DNA of 55,154 nucleotides from Heyndrickxia ginsengihumi (GCF_011008565.1 NZ_JAAIWK010000025.1:1-55154), one strand, 5' to 3'; shown: positions 25,686-34,948, counted from the stretch's first letter. A program made the numbers and translations. Notes: a model not told the origin generated them from the sequence alone.

Positions 25686-26337
25686 CATCGCAGTTACAGT
25701 AACCGTTTATCTTTTGTCTTTAAAAGTGACGCGCAAGTATCCAACTCCTTTTACAACTCCGGTTTTTTTAAGTACAGTGGCAATCATTCTTATTTTATTA
25801 GTAAGTCATATTTCTTATCAAAATTATCAAATTGCAAAAGATATTATGAGCTATTTTTTAGGACCTGCAACAGTTGCACTAGCAATTCCGTTATATAAGA
25901 ATCGTACGATGATGTTGAAATACTTAACACCTATATTGTTCGGGATGATAGTAGGGAGTACAGTTACCATTAGTTCAGCTGTGATTCTGGCAAAACTGCT
26001 TCATCTGTCCCAACATGTTCTTGCGGCACTTACAATTAAATCAATTACTGTTCCAGTTGCTTCTGAAGTTGCCAAAAATATTGGCGCAAATCAAGTATTA
26101 GTTGCAGGGTTTGTTATGATTACCGGTATGTTCGGAGCGATGTTCGGATTAAAACTATTATCATTATTGAATATTCATCATCCCATTTCTAGAGGACTAG
26201 CATTAGGCACGATCTCACACGGCATTGGAACCGGGGAAGCGGTGAAAGAAGGAGAAATACAGGGAGCAATTTCTGGCGTGGCCATGGCTTTTACTGCTGT
26301 ATTAACTTCTTTTATTATTCCGTGGTTTTTTCGTTAA
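25660..26337 (+). CDS. LrgB/CidB-family membrane protein
   Basis: A 225-residue integral membrane protein of the LrgB family, with about six to seven helices. Conserved stretches: LGPATVALAIPLY, IKSITVPVASEVA and GTISHGIGTGEAVKEGE near the C-terminus. With the upstream LrgA-type protein it would form the holin/antiholin-like or PftAB-like pyruvate facilitator. ATG at 25660 after GGAAGGAGGAG, overlapping lrgA by 26 nt. No LytST-type two-component genes are adjacent, unlike the B. subtilis pftAB locus. The following acyl-CoA synthetase gene begins 59 bp later without an evident terminator. Confidence 0.87.
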   Translation: MTIIITLYSIAVTVTVYLLSLKVTRKYPTPFTTPVFLSTVAIILILLVSHISYQNYQIAKDIMSYFLGPATVALAIPLYKNRTMMLKYLTPILFGMIVGSTVTISSAVILAKLLHLSQHVLAALTIKSITVPVASEVAKNIGANQVLVAGFVMITGMFGAMFGLKLLSLLNIHHPISRGLALGTISHGIGTGEAVKEGEIQGAISGVAMAFTAVLTSFIIPWFFR

Positions 26338-26396
26338 CATCTAATCGGTTTGTAAGATATATACTTTAGTATCTGAAGATAAAGGAGAAGATTGTT

Positions 26397-28013
26397 ATGA
26401 TGAAAACCCCGCTTTTATTATCATCTTTTATGGAAAGAGCAGAAAAATATTTTCCAAACAAATATGTTATTTCGAGGACACATACTGGTATTAAAAGAAT
26501 TCCGTATTCAGAAATTGGAAAACGTACACGCAGGCTCGCTAGTGCTCTTGAAAAAATAGGAATGAACAAAGGCGATAAAATTGGGTCTTTTGCTTGGAAT
26601 CATCATCGTCATCTAGAAGCCTATTTTGCAGTACCTAGCCGTGGAGCAATTTTGCACATGGTGAATATTCGGTTGTCAGAAGAACATTTAATTTATGTGA
26701 TTAATCATGCAGAAGATAAAATTTTGATGATTGATGTTGACTTAATCCCGACTATTGAAAACATCCGTGATCGATTAACAACTGTCCAACATTTTATTAT
26801 TATGTCGGATGATAAAACATTACCAAACACAACATTGTCACCTGTCTATTCGTATGAGCAGTTTCTTGAAGAAGGAGATGAGCAGTATCCTTTCTTACAT
26901 GACTTAGATGAATACGCTCCTGCAGCAATGTGCTATACATCAGCTACAACAGGATATCCAAAAGGTGTTGTATACTCTCATCGAGGACTTTATCTCCATA
27001 GTATGGCATTAGGTTTGGCAGACAATTTAGGGATAAAGGAAAGCGATATTGCGATGCCTGTAGTTCCGATGTTTCATGTAAATGCGTGGGGATTGCCTTT
27101 TGCCGCTGTATGGTTTGGTACTACACTTGTGCTTCCAGGACCTTCTTTTACGCCAAAACTAATTGCTGAATTGATTGAACAAGAAAAAGTTACGATTACT
27201 GCGGGTGTTCCAACGATTTGGATCGGAGTCTTAAAAGAATTGGAAGCGCGAGATTATGATTTAAGCAGTCTTCGTTTAATCGTTAGTGGCGGTTCTTCTT
27301 CGCCTAAAGGGGTTATAAAAGCGTTTGAAGAAAAATATGGTATTCCTTTTATATCTGGCTATGGAATGACTGAAACAACGCCAATTGTTGCCATTTCATC
27401 TTTGAAAAGCTATATGATGGATTATTCATTAGAAGAAGTAATCGAGACAAGGAGTAAAACAGGTCTAGTTGTTCCGGGAATAGAGCTTAAAGTCATTAAT
27501 GATCATGGTGAAGTTCCAAGAGATTCAAAGACGATCGGAGAACTGATTTTAAGGGGACCTTGGATCGCTGATCAATATTACAAAGATGATCGGACGACAG
27601 ATGCTTTTAAAGATGGCTGGCTTTATACAGGAGATATTGCTGTCGTAGATCAAGAAGGATATGTTAAAATTACGGATCGAACAAAAGATTTAATTAAAAG
27701 CGGTGGCGAATGGATTTCCTCCGTCGATATTGAAAACGCTCTCATGTCTCATGAAGCAGTTTTTGAAGCAGCGGTTATTGCGGTACCACACCCAAAGTGG
27801 CAAGAAAGGCCACTCGCTTGTGTCGTTCTAAAGCAAGGCTATGAGCAAAAAGTAAAAGCGGAGGATTTAAAAAACTTTTTAAAAAATCAATTTGCATCTT
27901 GGTGGATTCCTGATGACTTATTATTTGTTGATGAAATTCCGAAAACATCCGTCGGAAAATTTCTAAAAAGAGCTTTGCGCGAGCAATTAAAAGAACATTA
28001 TTCAAATTCATGA
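26397..28013 (+). CDS. Fatty acyl-CoA synthetase (AMP-binding, ANL superfamily)
   Basis: A 538-residue adenylate-forming enzyme that activates a fatty or carboxylic acid with ATP and CoA. The P-loop motif is YTSATTGYPKGVVYSHRG (about residues 180-197), the A5-type motif SGYGMTETTP, the aspartate motif GWLYTGDIA, and near the C-terminus the catalytic lysine block IPKTSVGKFLKR. Length and motifs place it with medium/long-chain acyl-CoA ligases such as AlkK. ATG at 26397, 9 nt after GGAG, with another ATG immediately next. It may be co-transcribed with lrgB. Chain-length preference is unknown. Confidence 0.87.
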   Translation: MMKTPLLLSSFMERAEKYFPNKYVISRTHTGIKRIPYSEIGKRTRRLASALEKIGMNKGDKIGSFAWNHHRHLEAYFAVPSRGAILHMVNIRLSEEHLIYVINHAEDKILMIDVDLIPTIENIRDRLTTVQHFIIMSDDKTLPNTTLSPVYSYEQFLEEGDEQYPFLHDLDEYAPAAMCYTSATTGYPKGVVYSHRGLYLHSMALGLADNLGIKESDIAMPVVPMFHVNAWGLPFAAVWFGTTLVLPGPSFTPKLIAELIEQEKVTITAGVPTIWIGVLKELEARDYDLSSLRLIVSGGSSSPKGVIKAFEEKYGIPFISGYGMTETTPIVAISSLKSYMMDYSLEEVIETRSKTGLVVPGIELKVINDHGEVPRDSKTIGELILRGPWIADQYYKDDRTTDAFKDGWLYTGDIAVVDQEGYVKITDRTKDLIKSGGEWISSVDIENALMSHEAVFEAAVIAVPHPKWQERPLACVVLKQGYEQKVKAEDLKNFLKNQFASWWIPDDLLFVDEIPKTSVGKFLKRALREQLKEHYSNS

Positions 28014-28026
28014 GCATGATGAAAAA

Positions 28027-28064
28027 GAGTCGAAATCAAATATGGATTTCGGCTCTCTATTTCT
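28027..28064 (+). terminator. Intrinsic terminator after the acyl-CoA synthetase gene
   Basis: GAGTCGAAATC (28027-28037) pairs with GATTTCGGCTC (28045-28055), one G-U pair, followed by TCTATTTCTG. The T-run is weak. Confidence 0.65.
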
Positions 28065-28122
28065 GTAATATAGATAATAAGATTAGTTTTTGTGTAAGGA
28101 AAGTGAAGGGATTTATTTCGCA

Positions 28123-28737
28123 ATGAAAAAGTCAGTAAAAAAGAAGAAAGAAAAAAAAGGGTTACTAGCAATTCTATTCATTCCACTGCTTGTAATTGGA
28201 CTTTACATGATTACACATCAAGGTGCTACGCAAATTAAAGAAAAACTTACACAGCCAATTCCTGAAAAATACATTCCTATTTACAAAGCAGCTGAAAAAA
28301 AATATGGTGTTCCGTGGTACGTCTTAGCGGCACATCATCGTGTAGAATCTAAATTCTCCACAATGAATCCAATGGTATCTCCAGTTGGAGCAGAGGGACC
28401 AATGCAATTTATGCCTTGTACTTTTGTTGGATGGAAACATCCATCATGCAGTGGAAAAGGAAAGGGAAACATTCCAGAAAAGGATAAAACAAATCCCACA
28501 TTAATTAAGAAGTATGGCGGTTATGGAGTAGATGCGGATGGAGATGGAAAAGCCGATCCATTTGATGATGCTGATGCAATTTTTAGTGCTGCAAATTATT
28601 TAGCAAAAAATGGTGCTGCAAATGGTCATTTAAAAAAGGCGATTTATTCTTATAATCATAGTGACAAGTATGTCCTTGAGGTAATGTATTATATGAATAT
28701 ATACAAAAATGAGTATAACAAAAAATATAGTTTTTAA
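28123..28737 (+). CDS. Membrane-anchored lytic transglycosylase (SLT/lysozyme-like)
   Basis: A 204-residue protein: lysine-rich cytoplasmic start, one membrane helix (residues 14-31), then an extracytoplasmic lysozyme-like domain that cleaves peptidoglycan glycan strands. The likely catalytic residue is Glu75 in LAAHHRVESKFST, followed by SPVGAEGPMQFMP and SAANYLAKNGA. The domain resembles the N-terminal muramidase half of CwlT-type proteins, without the NlpC/P60 half. DADGDGKADPFDDADA has the look of a calcium-binding loop. ATG at 28123, 11 nt after GAAGGGA; a frame extending upstream has no better site. The role in growth, sporulation or germination is open. Confidence 0.84.
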   Translation: MKKSVKKKKEKKGLLAILFIPLLVIGLYMITHQGATQIKEKLTQPIPEKYIPIYKAAEKKYGVPWYVLAAHHRVESKFSTMNPMVSPVGAEGPMQFMPCTFVGWKHPSCSGKGKGNIPEKDKTNPTLIKKYGGYGVDADGDGKADPFDDADAIFSAANYLAKNGAANGHLKKAIYSYNHSDKYVLEVMYYMNIYKNEYNKKYSF

Positions 28738-28742
28738 CGTAA

Positions 28743-28790
28743 AATAGACAAGACGTAACAGAAGCATGGCTCTGTTACGTCTTGTCTATT
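28743..28790. terminator. Long bidirectional terminator between convergent genes
   Basis: A perfect 20-bp stem: bases 28743-28762 are the exact inverse complement of 28771-28790, around an 8-nt loop. It separates the transglycosylase gene from the convergent glsB-type gene. The flanking T-run is poor, but the stem is unusually strong. Confidence 0.75.
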
Positions 28791-28807
28791 TACTATCATC
28801 GACTTGA

Positions 28808-29059
28808 TTACGCCCGGCGCATAGATCGTAAAATGAGACTTAAGATAAACACTAATATAATGGAGCCAATTAATGCTGGAATAATAGCTATTCCGGCAAT
28901 GTCTGGACCAAAATGTCCCATAATCAATCCGCCAAGCCATGCGCCAATGATCCCTGCGATAATATTTCCAATAATGCCGCCGGGAATATTTTTTCCTAAT
29001 ATTAATCCGGCTAGCCAGCCGATAATCCCGCCGACAATTAAATAAAAAATAAATGACAT
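28808..29059 (-). CDS. GlsB/YeaQ/YmgE-family stress membrane protein
   Basis: An 83-residue, glycine-rich hydrophobic protein with three membrane helices (roughly residues 2-22, 30-50 and 57-78). GGIIGWLAGLILGK and GGIIGNIIAGIIGAWLGGLI are typical of the transglycosylase-associated / GlsB family. Members are induced by general stress; a molecular function is not established. ATG after GGAGGGATTGTC. It is monocistronic and convergent with the transglycosylase gene, sharing the 20-bp stem terminator. Confidence 0.87.
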   Translation of the reverse strand: MSFIFYLIVGGIIGWLAGLILGKNIPGGIIGNIIAGIIGAWLGGLIMGHFGPDIAGIAIIPALIGSIILVFILSLILRSMRRA

Positions 29060-29201
29060 GACAATCCCTCCAATAGTTAAATTTATTATTTGTTTCTATA
29101 TGTTTCATTAACCTTTATTTAAATATTTAAAACATAAAAAGGCTCATCGTTTCATTCAGTGAAAAACGTGTGAAACATATCATTTCACACTGATATAAAC
29201 A

Positions 29202-29342
29202 TTACATGTCATGGCTAGAGTTATGTTTTTGTCTAGTGTGATTACGATTCTTTACCTTTTTAGAACCACTTAATGGTTCAGGCTGTCCACTTTGTTTTGG
29301 AGCATTTTTCCGCATATCTTTGCCATCATTTTTGTTTGTCAT
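29202..29342 (-). CDS. sspP: Small acid-soluble spore protein SspP
   Basis: A 46-residue minor spore core protein. It begins [16 protein letters not shown], has [17 protein letters not shown] and ends SSHDM, almost the same as B. subtilis SspP (formerly CotL, 48 residues). ATG after GGAGGTAAAATAAT. In B. subtilis sspO and sspP form an operon next to citB; here a coiled-coil ORF and a repeat copy separate sspP from sspO. Forespore expression is expected. Its exact role in the spore core is not known. Confidence 0.92.
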   Translation of the reverse strand: MTNKNDGKDMRKNAPKQSGQPEPLSGSKKVKNRNHTRQKHNSSHDM

Positions 29343-29459
29343 ATTATTTTACCTCCTCGTTTCTTGTAAATTGTGCATTTCATATGGATTTTATACTGTA
29401 TAAATCCTATTTTTTTACATAATCTATAGATGCATTCTTTACTAAAAGGAGAGATCTTG

Positions 29460-29717
29460 ATGCCCTATCATAAAAATAAGCAACAGGCATTCCAAGCAGC
29501 TCAACAAGATTTTCATCAGGCGATTGATATATACAAAAACTTAGTTGAAGATCAAGAAGACTACGGTCATCACTTAAAATTGTTAAAAGAAGAAATTAAT
29601 GAGACTTATCAGCAAGTTGAAAATGCATTAGAAGTAGCGAGTGAAGCTCAAAGAACACAATTAGAAGAATATCAGCAAACATTAAATCAAATTATGCAAC
29701 AAGTAAATCAAGAATAA
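29460..29717 (+). CDS. Hypothetical 85-residue helical protein
   Basis: A small, soluble, glutamine- and glutamate-rich protein that I do not recognise. It starts MPYHKNKQQAFQAAQQDFHQ and is predicted almost wholly helical, with heptad-like spacing over residues 35-80 (EEINETYQQVENALEVASEA), suggesting a coiled coil. No signal peptide, membrane helix or cysteine. The ATG at 29460 is 7 nt from AAAGGAGAG, a strong site, which supports it being real; the frame extending to 29430 has none. It lies on the opposite strand between sspP and sspO and is followed by repeat copy C. A spore-related role is a guess from position only. Confidence 0.65.
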   Translation: MPYHKNKQQAFQAAQQDFHQAIDIYKNLVEDQEDYGHHLKLLKEEINETYQQVENALEVASEAQRTQLEEYQQTLNQIMQQVNQE

Positions 29718-29748
29718 TAAAAAGAGAATGCTTTTTATTTTCTTCGAA

Positions 29749-29927
29749 GAGGCTGGGACAAAAGTGCTAAACTAAGACGAACATTGCCCAAATCAGTTTC
29801 GGAAATATACATCGACTTCTGTGGGAGGCTCAGCAGCCGCTTGTGGAAAGCAAGTATATTTCCAGGGAGGGGTCGGAGCGCAATATTCGGTTTTTCTTTC
29901 GTTAATAAACCTTGTCCCAGCTTTTTT
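29749..29927 (+). repeat. Dispersed intergenic repeat, copy C
   Basis: Begins GAGGCTGGGACAAAAG and ends CTTGTCCCAGCTTTTTT, so the ends form a stem followed by a T-run. Internal landmarks: AAGACGAACATTGCCCAA and GCGCAATATTCGGTTTTTC, shared with copies A and D. Confidence 0.8.
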
Positions 29928-30051
29928 AATTTAGTCTAAAGATGCCATTCTTTCGCTTAACTCTGTAGAAAAAGAATCCCTGAAGTGAAACTTGGTAATA
30001 TTTTATATGAATTTTTAGTTGATTATAATAATATGGTTATTATACTGAAAT

Positions 30052-30090
30052 AAAAAAAGAAATCAGTAAATCATACTGATTTCTTTTTTT
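30052..30090. terminator. Intrinsic terminator of sspO
   Basis: A 17-bp perfect stem (30052-30068 with 30074-30090), AAGAAATCAGTA inside, flanked by A7 and T7, usable in both directions. It sits 2 bp beyond the sspO stop. Confidence 0.88.
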
Positions 30091-30092
30091 AT

Positions 30093-30242
30093 TTATTGAT
30101 TCTTTTTCTTCTTTTTATTAAATTGTCTCTCTTTTTCAGAAAGCTGTTCATTCCCAAATTCTTCGTTATATCCAGCACCTTTACCTTGCGCTTTTGCGGC
30201 GTTCATTCCAGGACGTAAATGATTTGCCTTTTGTTTGCTCAT
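30093..30242 (-). CDS. sspO: Small acid-soluble spore protein SspO
   Basis: A 49-residue minor spore core protein. Recognisable stretches are [20 protein letters not shown] and [16 protein letters not shown], matching B. subtilis SspO (formerly CotK, 48 residues). The start is the ATG at 30242 after GGAGGAACATATCATT, not the longer frame from 30281. It is divergent from aconitase, as in B. subtilis, with about 250 bp between that must hold both a forespore promoter and the aconitase promoter. Confidence 0.92.
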   Translation of the reverse strand: MSKQKANHLRPGMNAAKAQGKGAGYNEEFGNEQLSEKERQFNKKKKKNQ

Positions 30243-30361
30243 AATGATATGTTCCTCCAAATACATTTTTTGTTGCATCATTATTGTTTATAAATGGACT
30301 GAAAACATACATCCATTTTCATGAAAAAAAGATATTGAAATAAACAAAACTTATTGAATGT

Positions 30362-30379
30362 AATAACATTATTGTTATT
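30362..30379 (+). promoter_or_regulatory. Inverted repeat in the aconitase control region
   Basis: AATAACA (30362-30368) and TGTTATT (30373-30379) form a perfect 7-4-7 palindrome upstream of the aconitase gene. In B. subtilis the LysR-type regulator CcpC binds ATAA/TTAT dyads at the citB promoter, so this is a candidate CcpC site. Confidence 0.45.
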
Positions 30380-30490
30380 TACTTATGTCGCTTATTGTAA
30401 TATGATGAAAATATGAAAAGTATTAAAAACTGTTAAAACTTTTCTTTTAAACTATTTTTTAACACGAAAGTTTTTAAAGGGGGAAATAAA

Positions 30491-33205
30491 ATGGCTAACC
30501 ATGATTTATTTCATGCGCGTTCTTCTTTTGAACTAAAAGGGAAACGTTACCATTACTATCGCCTAGCAGCATTGGAAGAAGCTGGACTAGGAAAAGTTTC
30601 AAAATTACCATACTCTATTAAAGTGTTACTAGAATCAGTTGTCCGTCAATTAGATGAGCGTGTCATTAAAAAAGAGCATGTAGAAGATTTAGCAAAATGG
30701 GGTTCAGATGAAGTAAAAGATAAAGAAGTTCCATTTAAACCGTCACGTGTTATTTTACAAGACTTCACTGGGGTTCCAGCCGTTGTTGACCTTGCATCAT
30801 TACGTAAAGCAATGGCCGATCTAGGGGGAAATCCAGATAAAATTAACCCTGAAATTCCAGTTGATCTTGTAATTGACCACTCTGTTCAAGTAGATAAATA
30901 TGGTACTCCAGATGCGCTACAAGTGAACATGGATTTTGAATTTAAACGCAATGCTGAACGTTATCAATTTTTAAGTTGGGCACAAAAAGTTTTTGATAAC
31001 TATCGTGCAGTTCCGCCTGCAACGGGTATTGTTCACCAAGTAAACCTTGAATACTTGGCAAGTGTTGTTCATGCAAACGAAACGAGCGAAGGTGAATTTG
31101 AAACATTCCCTGACACATTAGTTGGTACCGATTCACATACAACGATGATTAATGGTATTGGTGTTCTTGGTTGGGGCGTTGGTGGTATTGAAGCAGAAGC
31201 TGGAATGCTTGGTCAACCATCTTACTTCCCAATTCCTGAAGTAATTGGCGTGAAATTAACAGGTGCGCTTCCAAACGGTGCTACAGCAACAGACTTAGCA
31301 TTAAAAGTAACTCAAGTGCTTCGTCAAAAAGGTGTTGTAGGAAAATTTGTTGAATTCTTTGGCCCTGGTGTGTCTACATTACCATTAGCTGACCGTGCTA
31401 CAATTGCAAACATGGCTCCTGAATATGGTGCTACTTGTGGATTCTTCCCAGTTGATCAAGAATCTTTAGCTTACTTACGTTTAACAGGACGTTCTGAAGA
31501 ACACGTTGAATTAGTTGAAAAATATTTGAAAGAAAATGATATGTTCTTTACACCAGAAAATGAAGATCCAATTTATACAGATGTTGTTGAACTTAACTTA
31601 TCTGAAATTGAAGCGAATCTTTCTGGTCCAAAACGTCCACAAGACTTGATTCCACTTTCTCAAATGCAAAAAGCATTCCAAGAAGCGCTTACTGCACCAG
31701 CTGGAAACCAAGGGTTTGGCTTAGATCAAAAAGAAATTGATAAAGAAGCAGTTGTCAACTTTAACAATGGCGATACTGCTACGATGAAAACAGGTGCTGT
31801 TGCAATCGCAGCCATTACAAGCTGTACAAACACATCTAACCCTTATGTAATGTTAGGTGCAGGTTTGCTTGCAAAAAAAGCGATTGAAAAAGGATTAGAG
31901 GTTCCAAAATATGTAAAAACTTCTTTGGCACCAGGATCAAAAGTTGTTACAGGTTATTTAAGAGATTCAGGATTGTTGCCATATTTAGAACAATTAGGCT
32001 TTAATCTAGTTGGTTATGGATGTACAACTTGTATCGGTAACTCAGGTCCATTAAAAGAAGAAATTGAAAAAGCAGTTGCGGATAGTGACCTGCTTGTAAC
32101 ATCTGTTCTTTCAGGTAACCGTAACTTTGAAGGACGTATTCATCCGTTAGTAAAAGCTAACTATTTAGCTTCACCTCCGCTTGTTGTTGCGTATGCTTTA
32201 GCAGGTACTGTGGATACAGACTTGAACAATGATCCAATTGGTAAAGATAGCGCAGGCCATGATGTTTATCTTAAAGATATTTGGCCATCTCAAGAAGAAA
32301 TTAATGAAGCGGTTAAACAGGCTGTTACACCTGAATTATTCCGTAAAGAGTATGAAAGAGTATTTGATGATAATGAACGTTGGAATGAAATTAAAACAAG
32401 CAATGAACCATTATACAATTGGGATGAAGAGTCTACTTATATTCAAAATCCACCGTTCTTTGAAAACTTATCACCAAATCCAGATGAAGTTAAACCACTT
32501 TCAAACTTGCGTGTCATTGGCAAATTTGGTGATTCTGTAACAACTGACCATATCTCACCAGCTGGGGCAATCGGTAAAGATACACCAGCAGGTCAATATT
32601 TGCGTTCTAAAGGTGTAGAACCTCGTGACTTCAACTCTTACGGTTCTCGCCGTGGTAACCATGAAGTCATGATGAGAGGAACATTTGCGAATATTCGTAT
32701 ACGTAACCAAATTGCACCAGGCACAGAAGGTGGTTATACTACTTACTGGCCAACAAACGAAATAACATCCATTTATGATGCTGCTATGAAATACAAAGAA
32801 GACGGTACTGGTCTTGTTGTATTAGCAGGTAAAGATTATGGTATGGGTTCTTCTCGGGACTGGGCAGCAAAAGGTACAAACCTTCTTGGTATTAAAACTG
32901 TAATTGCTGAAAGTTTTGAAAGAATTCACCGCTCAAATCTAGTATTAATGGGTGTTCTTCCACTTCAATTTAAAAAAGGTGAAAGTGCTGAAACACTTGG
33001 TTTAACTGGCAAAGAAACATTAGAAGTTCATATTGATGAGAATGTAAGACCACGCGATTACATTAAAGTTGTTGCTACTGATGAAGATGGTAACAAAAAA
33101 GAATTTGAAGTACTTGTACGTTTCGATTCTGAAGTTGAAATCGACTACTATCGTCATGGCGGAATTTTACAAATGGTTCTCCGTGACAAAATCCAATCGA
33201 AATAA
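30491..33205 (+). CDS. acnA: Aconitate hydratase
   Basis: A 904-residue aconitase of the IRP/AcnA type (CitB in B. subtilis), which interconverts citrate and isocitrate in the TCA cycle and, when the cluster is lost, can bind mRNA. The [4Fe-4S] ligands are Cys445 (TSCTNTSNP) and Cys511/Cys514 ([10 protein letters not shown]). Domain order is normal, with the swivel domain near the C-terminus ([20 protein letters not shown]). ATG after AAAGGGGGAAATAAA. Codon use is more uniform than in neighbours, as expected for a highly expressed gene. Monocistronic with its own terminator; its place next to sspO and yneN is the conserved citB context. Confidence 0.96.
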   Translation: MANHDLFHARSSFELKGKRYHYYRLAALEEAGLGKVSKLPYSIKVLLESVVRQLDERVIKKEHVEDLAKWGSDEVKDKEVPFKPSRVILQDFTGVPAVVDLASLRKAMADLGGNPDKINPEIPVDLVIDHSVQVDKYGTPDALQVNMDFEFKRNAERYQFLSWAQKVFDNYRAVPPATGIVHQVNLEYLASVVHANETSEGEFETFPDTLVGTDSHTTMINGIGVLGWGVGGIEAEAGMLGQPSYFPIPEVIGVKLTGALPNGATATDLALKVTQVLRQKGVVGKFVEFFGPGVSTLPLADRATIANMAPEYGATCGFFPVDQESLAYLRLTGRSEEHVELVEKYLKENDMFFTPENEDPIYTDVVELNLSEIEANLSGPKRPQDLIPLSQMQKAFQEALTAPAGNQGFGLDQKEIDKEAVVNFNNGDTATMKTGAVAIAAITSCTNTSNPYVMLGAGLLAKKAIEKGLEVPKYVKTSLAPGSKVVTGYLRDSGLLPYLEQLGFNLVGYGCTTCIGNSGPLKEEIEKAVADSDLLVTSVLSGNRNFEGRIHPLVKANYLASPPLVVAYALAGTVDTDLNNDPIGKDSAGHDVYLKDIWPSQEEINEAVKQAVTPELFRKEYERVFDDNERWNEIKTSNEPLYNWDEESTYIQNPPFFENLSPNPDEVKPLSNLRVIGKFGDSVTTDHISPAGAIGKDTPAGQYLRSKGVEPRDFNSYGSRRGNHEVMMRGTFANIRIRNQIAPGTEGGYTTYWPTNEITSIYDAAMKYKEDGTGLVVLAGKDYGMGSSRDWAAKGTNLLGIKTVIAESFERIHRSNLVLMGVLPLQFKKGESAETLGLTGKETLEVHIDENVRPRDYIKVVATDEDGNKKEFEVLVRFDSEVEIDYYRHGGILQMVLRDKIQSK

Positions 33206-33246
33206 GTTTTTAATGTTTTTGAACTATGCATGCACACATTTTTCAA

Positions 33247-33278
33247 GACTGTGATTCATAATCACAGTCTTTTTTTTA
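33247..33278 (+). terminator. Intrinsic terminator of the aconitase gene
   Basis: GACTGTGATT (33247-33256) pairs with AATCACAGTC (33260-33269), followed by a run of eight to nine T. Confidence 0.92.
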
Positions 33279-33358
33279 TGCAAAACTCTTTGTTTTTCTT
33301 CTATTATTTCTTTTCTTACATAAAATAATACAAATCATAATCGTCATGGAGGATGAAA

Positions 33359-33961
33359 ATGATTAAAAGAATTGTGAGTTTAGCAATTGTTTTTGCTTTA
33401 ATTGTGATCATGATTGTACAAGCTATAGTAAAGCATGAAGAACATATTAAAGCAGAGAAAACAGCGGAAAAAAAAGCAAAGATAGAAAAATCTAATAAGG
33501 AAATTGAAGCAATGTATAACCAAGCTCTTTTAAGTGACCAGGATGAAAGCCCTGATTTAAAAGTTGGCACAACCGCACCAGATTTCTCCTTAAAAAACTT
33601 AAATAATGAAACCATTCATTTATCAGATTTCAAAGGAAAAAAAGTTATCTTGAATTTTTGGGCAACATGGTGTCCGCCGTGTAAAAAAGAGATGCCTTTA
33701 CTAGAAGAGGTGTATAAAAAATATCCTTCGACTGTGAAAATCGTGTCCGTAAATATTGATCCGCAAGCTGATGTGAAAAGATATATACAAAATACGGGAA
33801 TTACATTTCCTGTATTATTAGATGAAAATGGCGATGTTAATGAAGTATATAATGTAATGACAGTTCCAACAACGTATTTGATTAATGGGCAAGGAGAAAT
33901 TAAACAGATTCAACAAGGTCAATTAACTAAGGATATATTGGAAAAATGGATACAATCATAA
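33359..33961 (+). CDS. yneN: TlpA/ResA-type membrane-anchored thiol-disulfide oxidoreductase (YneN)
   Basis: A 200-residue protein with an N-terminal membrane anchor (residues 4-23), a charged linker (25-60) and a thioredoxin-like domain (65-200). The redox motif is WCPPC with Cys105 and Cys108, preceded by VILNFWATW, and the cis-proline loop is TVPTTYLI. It acts outside the membrane on cysteines of exported proteins; ResA (cytochrome c maturation) and StoA (spore cortex) are the best-known relatives. Position right after aconitase matches B. subtilis yneN. ATG at 33359, 6 nt after GGAGG; the ATG at 33353 abuts the site. Partner unknown. Confidence 0.87.
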   Translation: MIKRIVSLAIVFALIVIMIVQAIVKHEEHIKAEKTAEKKAKIEKSNKEIEAMYNQALLSDQDESPDLKVGTTAPDFSLKNLNNETIHLSDFKGKKVILNFWATWCPPCKKEMPLLEEVYKKYPSTVKIVSVNIDPQADVKRYIQNTGITFPVLLDENGDVNEVYNVMTVPTTYLINGQGEIKQIQQGQLTKDILEKWIQS

Positions 33962-34053
33962 TGTTTGCGTTATATTAAAATTTTAAGAAAACATTAATAT
34001 TTTCTTGTTTAAATGTCCATAATAGTAAAAAAATTAAAGAGGAGTGGCATTTA

Positions 34054-34188
34054 ATGAGAAAATTAAATAAGAAAACTTTTTCAGATTTAGTATTAGAAAA
34101 TAAGCAAGAGCTTATGAAAGACATTGAAGCAATGAATCGGATTGAGGAAAGATTTGAAAAAAAACATGAGATTAAAGTTGCTGAATAA
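34054..34188 (+). CDS. FbpB-family small basic protein
   Basis: A 44-residue protein starting MRKLNKKTFSDLVLENKQEL, the signature of the Fur-regulated basic protein B family (FxxLVxENKxELxxD pattern). In B. subtilis the Fbp proteins help the FsrA small RNA in the iron-sparing response. ATG after AAAGAGGAGTGGCATTTA. I see no Fur box upstream, so Fur control cannot be claimed here. It lies just before sspN-tlp, a placement I recall from other Bacillus genomes. Confidence 0.75.
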   Translation: MRKLNKKTFSDLVLENKQELMKDIEAMNRIEERFEKKHEIKVAE

Positions 34189-34253
34189 TCCTGTTTTTTT
34201 CCATTCATAAACTCTCATCAACAGGACAAACTGTTGATAAGGAGGGGATGAAA

Positions 34254-34397
34254 GTGGGCAATCCAAAAAAAGATAGTAAACATTATGTACCAAGTCATTT
34301 GGGTACTCAACCTCGAGGCTTTTCTGGAAATAATGGCAAAAAAATGCAAGACCATTCAGGTAAACATGCACAAGTGATCCAAACCAAGGGTGAATAA
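34254..34397 (+). CDS. sspN: Small acid-soluble spore protein SspN
   Basis: A 47-residue minor spore core protein: MGNPKKDSKHYVPSHLGTQP at the start and VIQTKGE at the end match B. subtilis SspN (48 residues). GTG start at 34254, 6 nt after AAGGAGGGG; an ATG at 34248 directly abuts the ribosome site. It is 33 bp from tlp, and in B. subtilis the two are co-transcribed in the forespore. Confidence 0.92.
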   Translation: MGNPKKDSKHYVPSHLGTQPRGFSGNNGKKMQDHSGKHAQVIQTKGE

Positions 34398-34430
34398 GCA
34401 ACTGCTAATGAAATAGAGGGGGATTAAACA

Positions 34431-34667
34431 ATGACAACACATCAACCAAAACCTGATGATCGCAGTGATAATGTAGAAAAATTACAAAATATGGTGCAAA
34501 ACACGATTGAAAATGTTGAAAAAGCAGAAGATTCCGTTGAGTTTGCCAATGATGATACGCAAATTCAACAAATAAAAGAAAAAAATGAACGGCGCCGTGA
34601 AAGTATTAAAGCAATGAAAAGTGAAATTAAGGACGAGGCACAAGCTAAGGAAAACGGATATCATTAA
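34431..34667 (+). CDS. tlp: Small acid-soluble spore protein Tlp
   Basis: A 78-residue thioredoxin-like (by name only) spore protein. KPDDRSDNVEKLQNMVQNTI is the family signature, and the rest is a charged helix (EKNERRRESIKAMKSEIKDE). It has no cysteines and is not a thioredoxin. ATG after GAGGGGGATTAAAC. Second gene of the sspN-tlp unit, with a terminator at 34704. Confidence 0.92.
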   Translation: MTTHQPKPDDRSDNVEKLQNMVQNTIENVEKAEDSVEFANDDTQIQQIKEKNERRRESIKAMKSEIKDEAQAKENGYH

Positions 34668-34703
34668 TAGATAAAGCCAAATGATACAAGGCGGCAACAG
34701 GAA

Positions 34704-34736
34704 GGGTTCAGAATAGTCTCATTCTGAACCCTTTTT
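34704..34736 (+). terminator. Intrinsic terminator of sspN-tlp
   Basis: GGGTTCAGAAT (34704-34714) pairs with ATTCTGAACCC (34721-34731), followed by T5. Confidence 0.92.
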
Positions 34737-34948
34737 AATTAATGCATGAAAAAAACGGAGAGGGTGAAAACTGCGTGGGTGTAGTTGAAGAGGCTTAGCA
34801 TCTAGGGAAAGAGAGCATATGAAGCTCCAATTTAATGAGTGATCTCAGAATTTCACCTTTAATGGGAGTTGGATAGGCAACGTTACAGCGTAATGGCTAA
34901 CAAGTATGATAAAATAAATTATATTATATATTATTGAGGTGTTTGCGC

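Noticed and set aside
33985-34006. Near palindrome GAAAACATTAATATTTTC before the fbpB-type gene as a Fur box
   Set aside because: It does not have the GATAAT hexamer pattern of Fur sites; probably an AT-rich coincidence.
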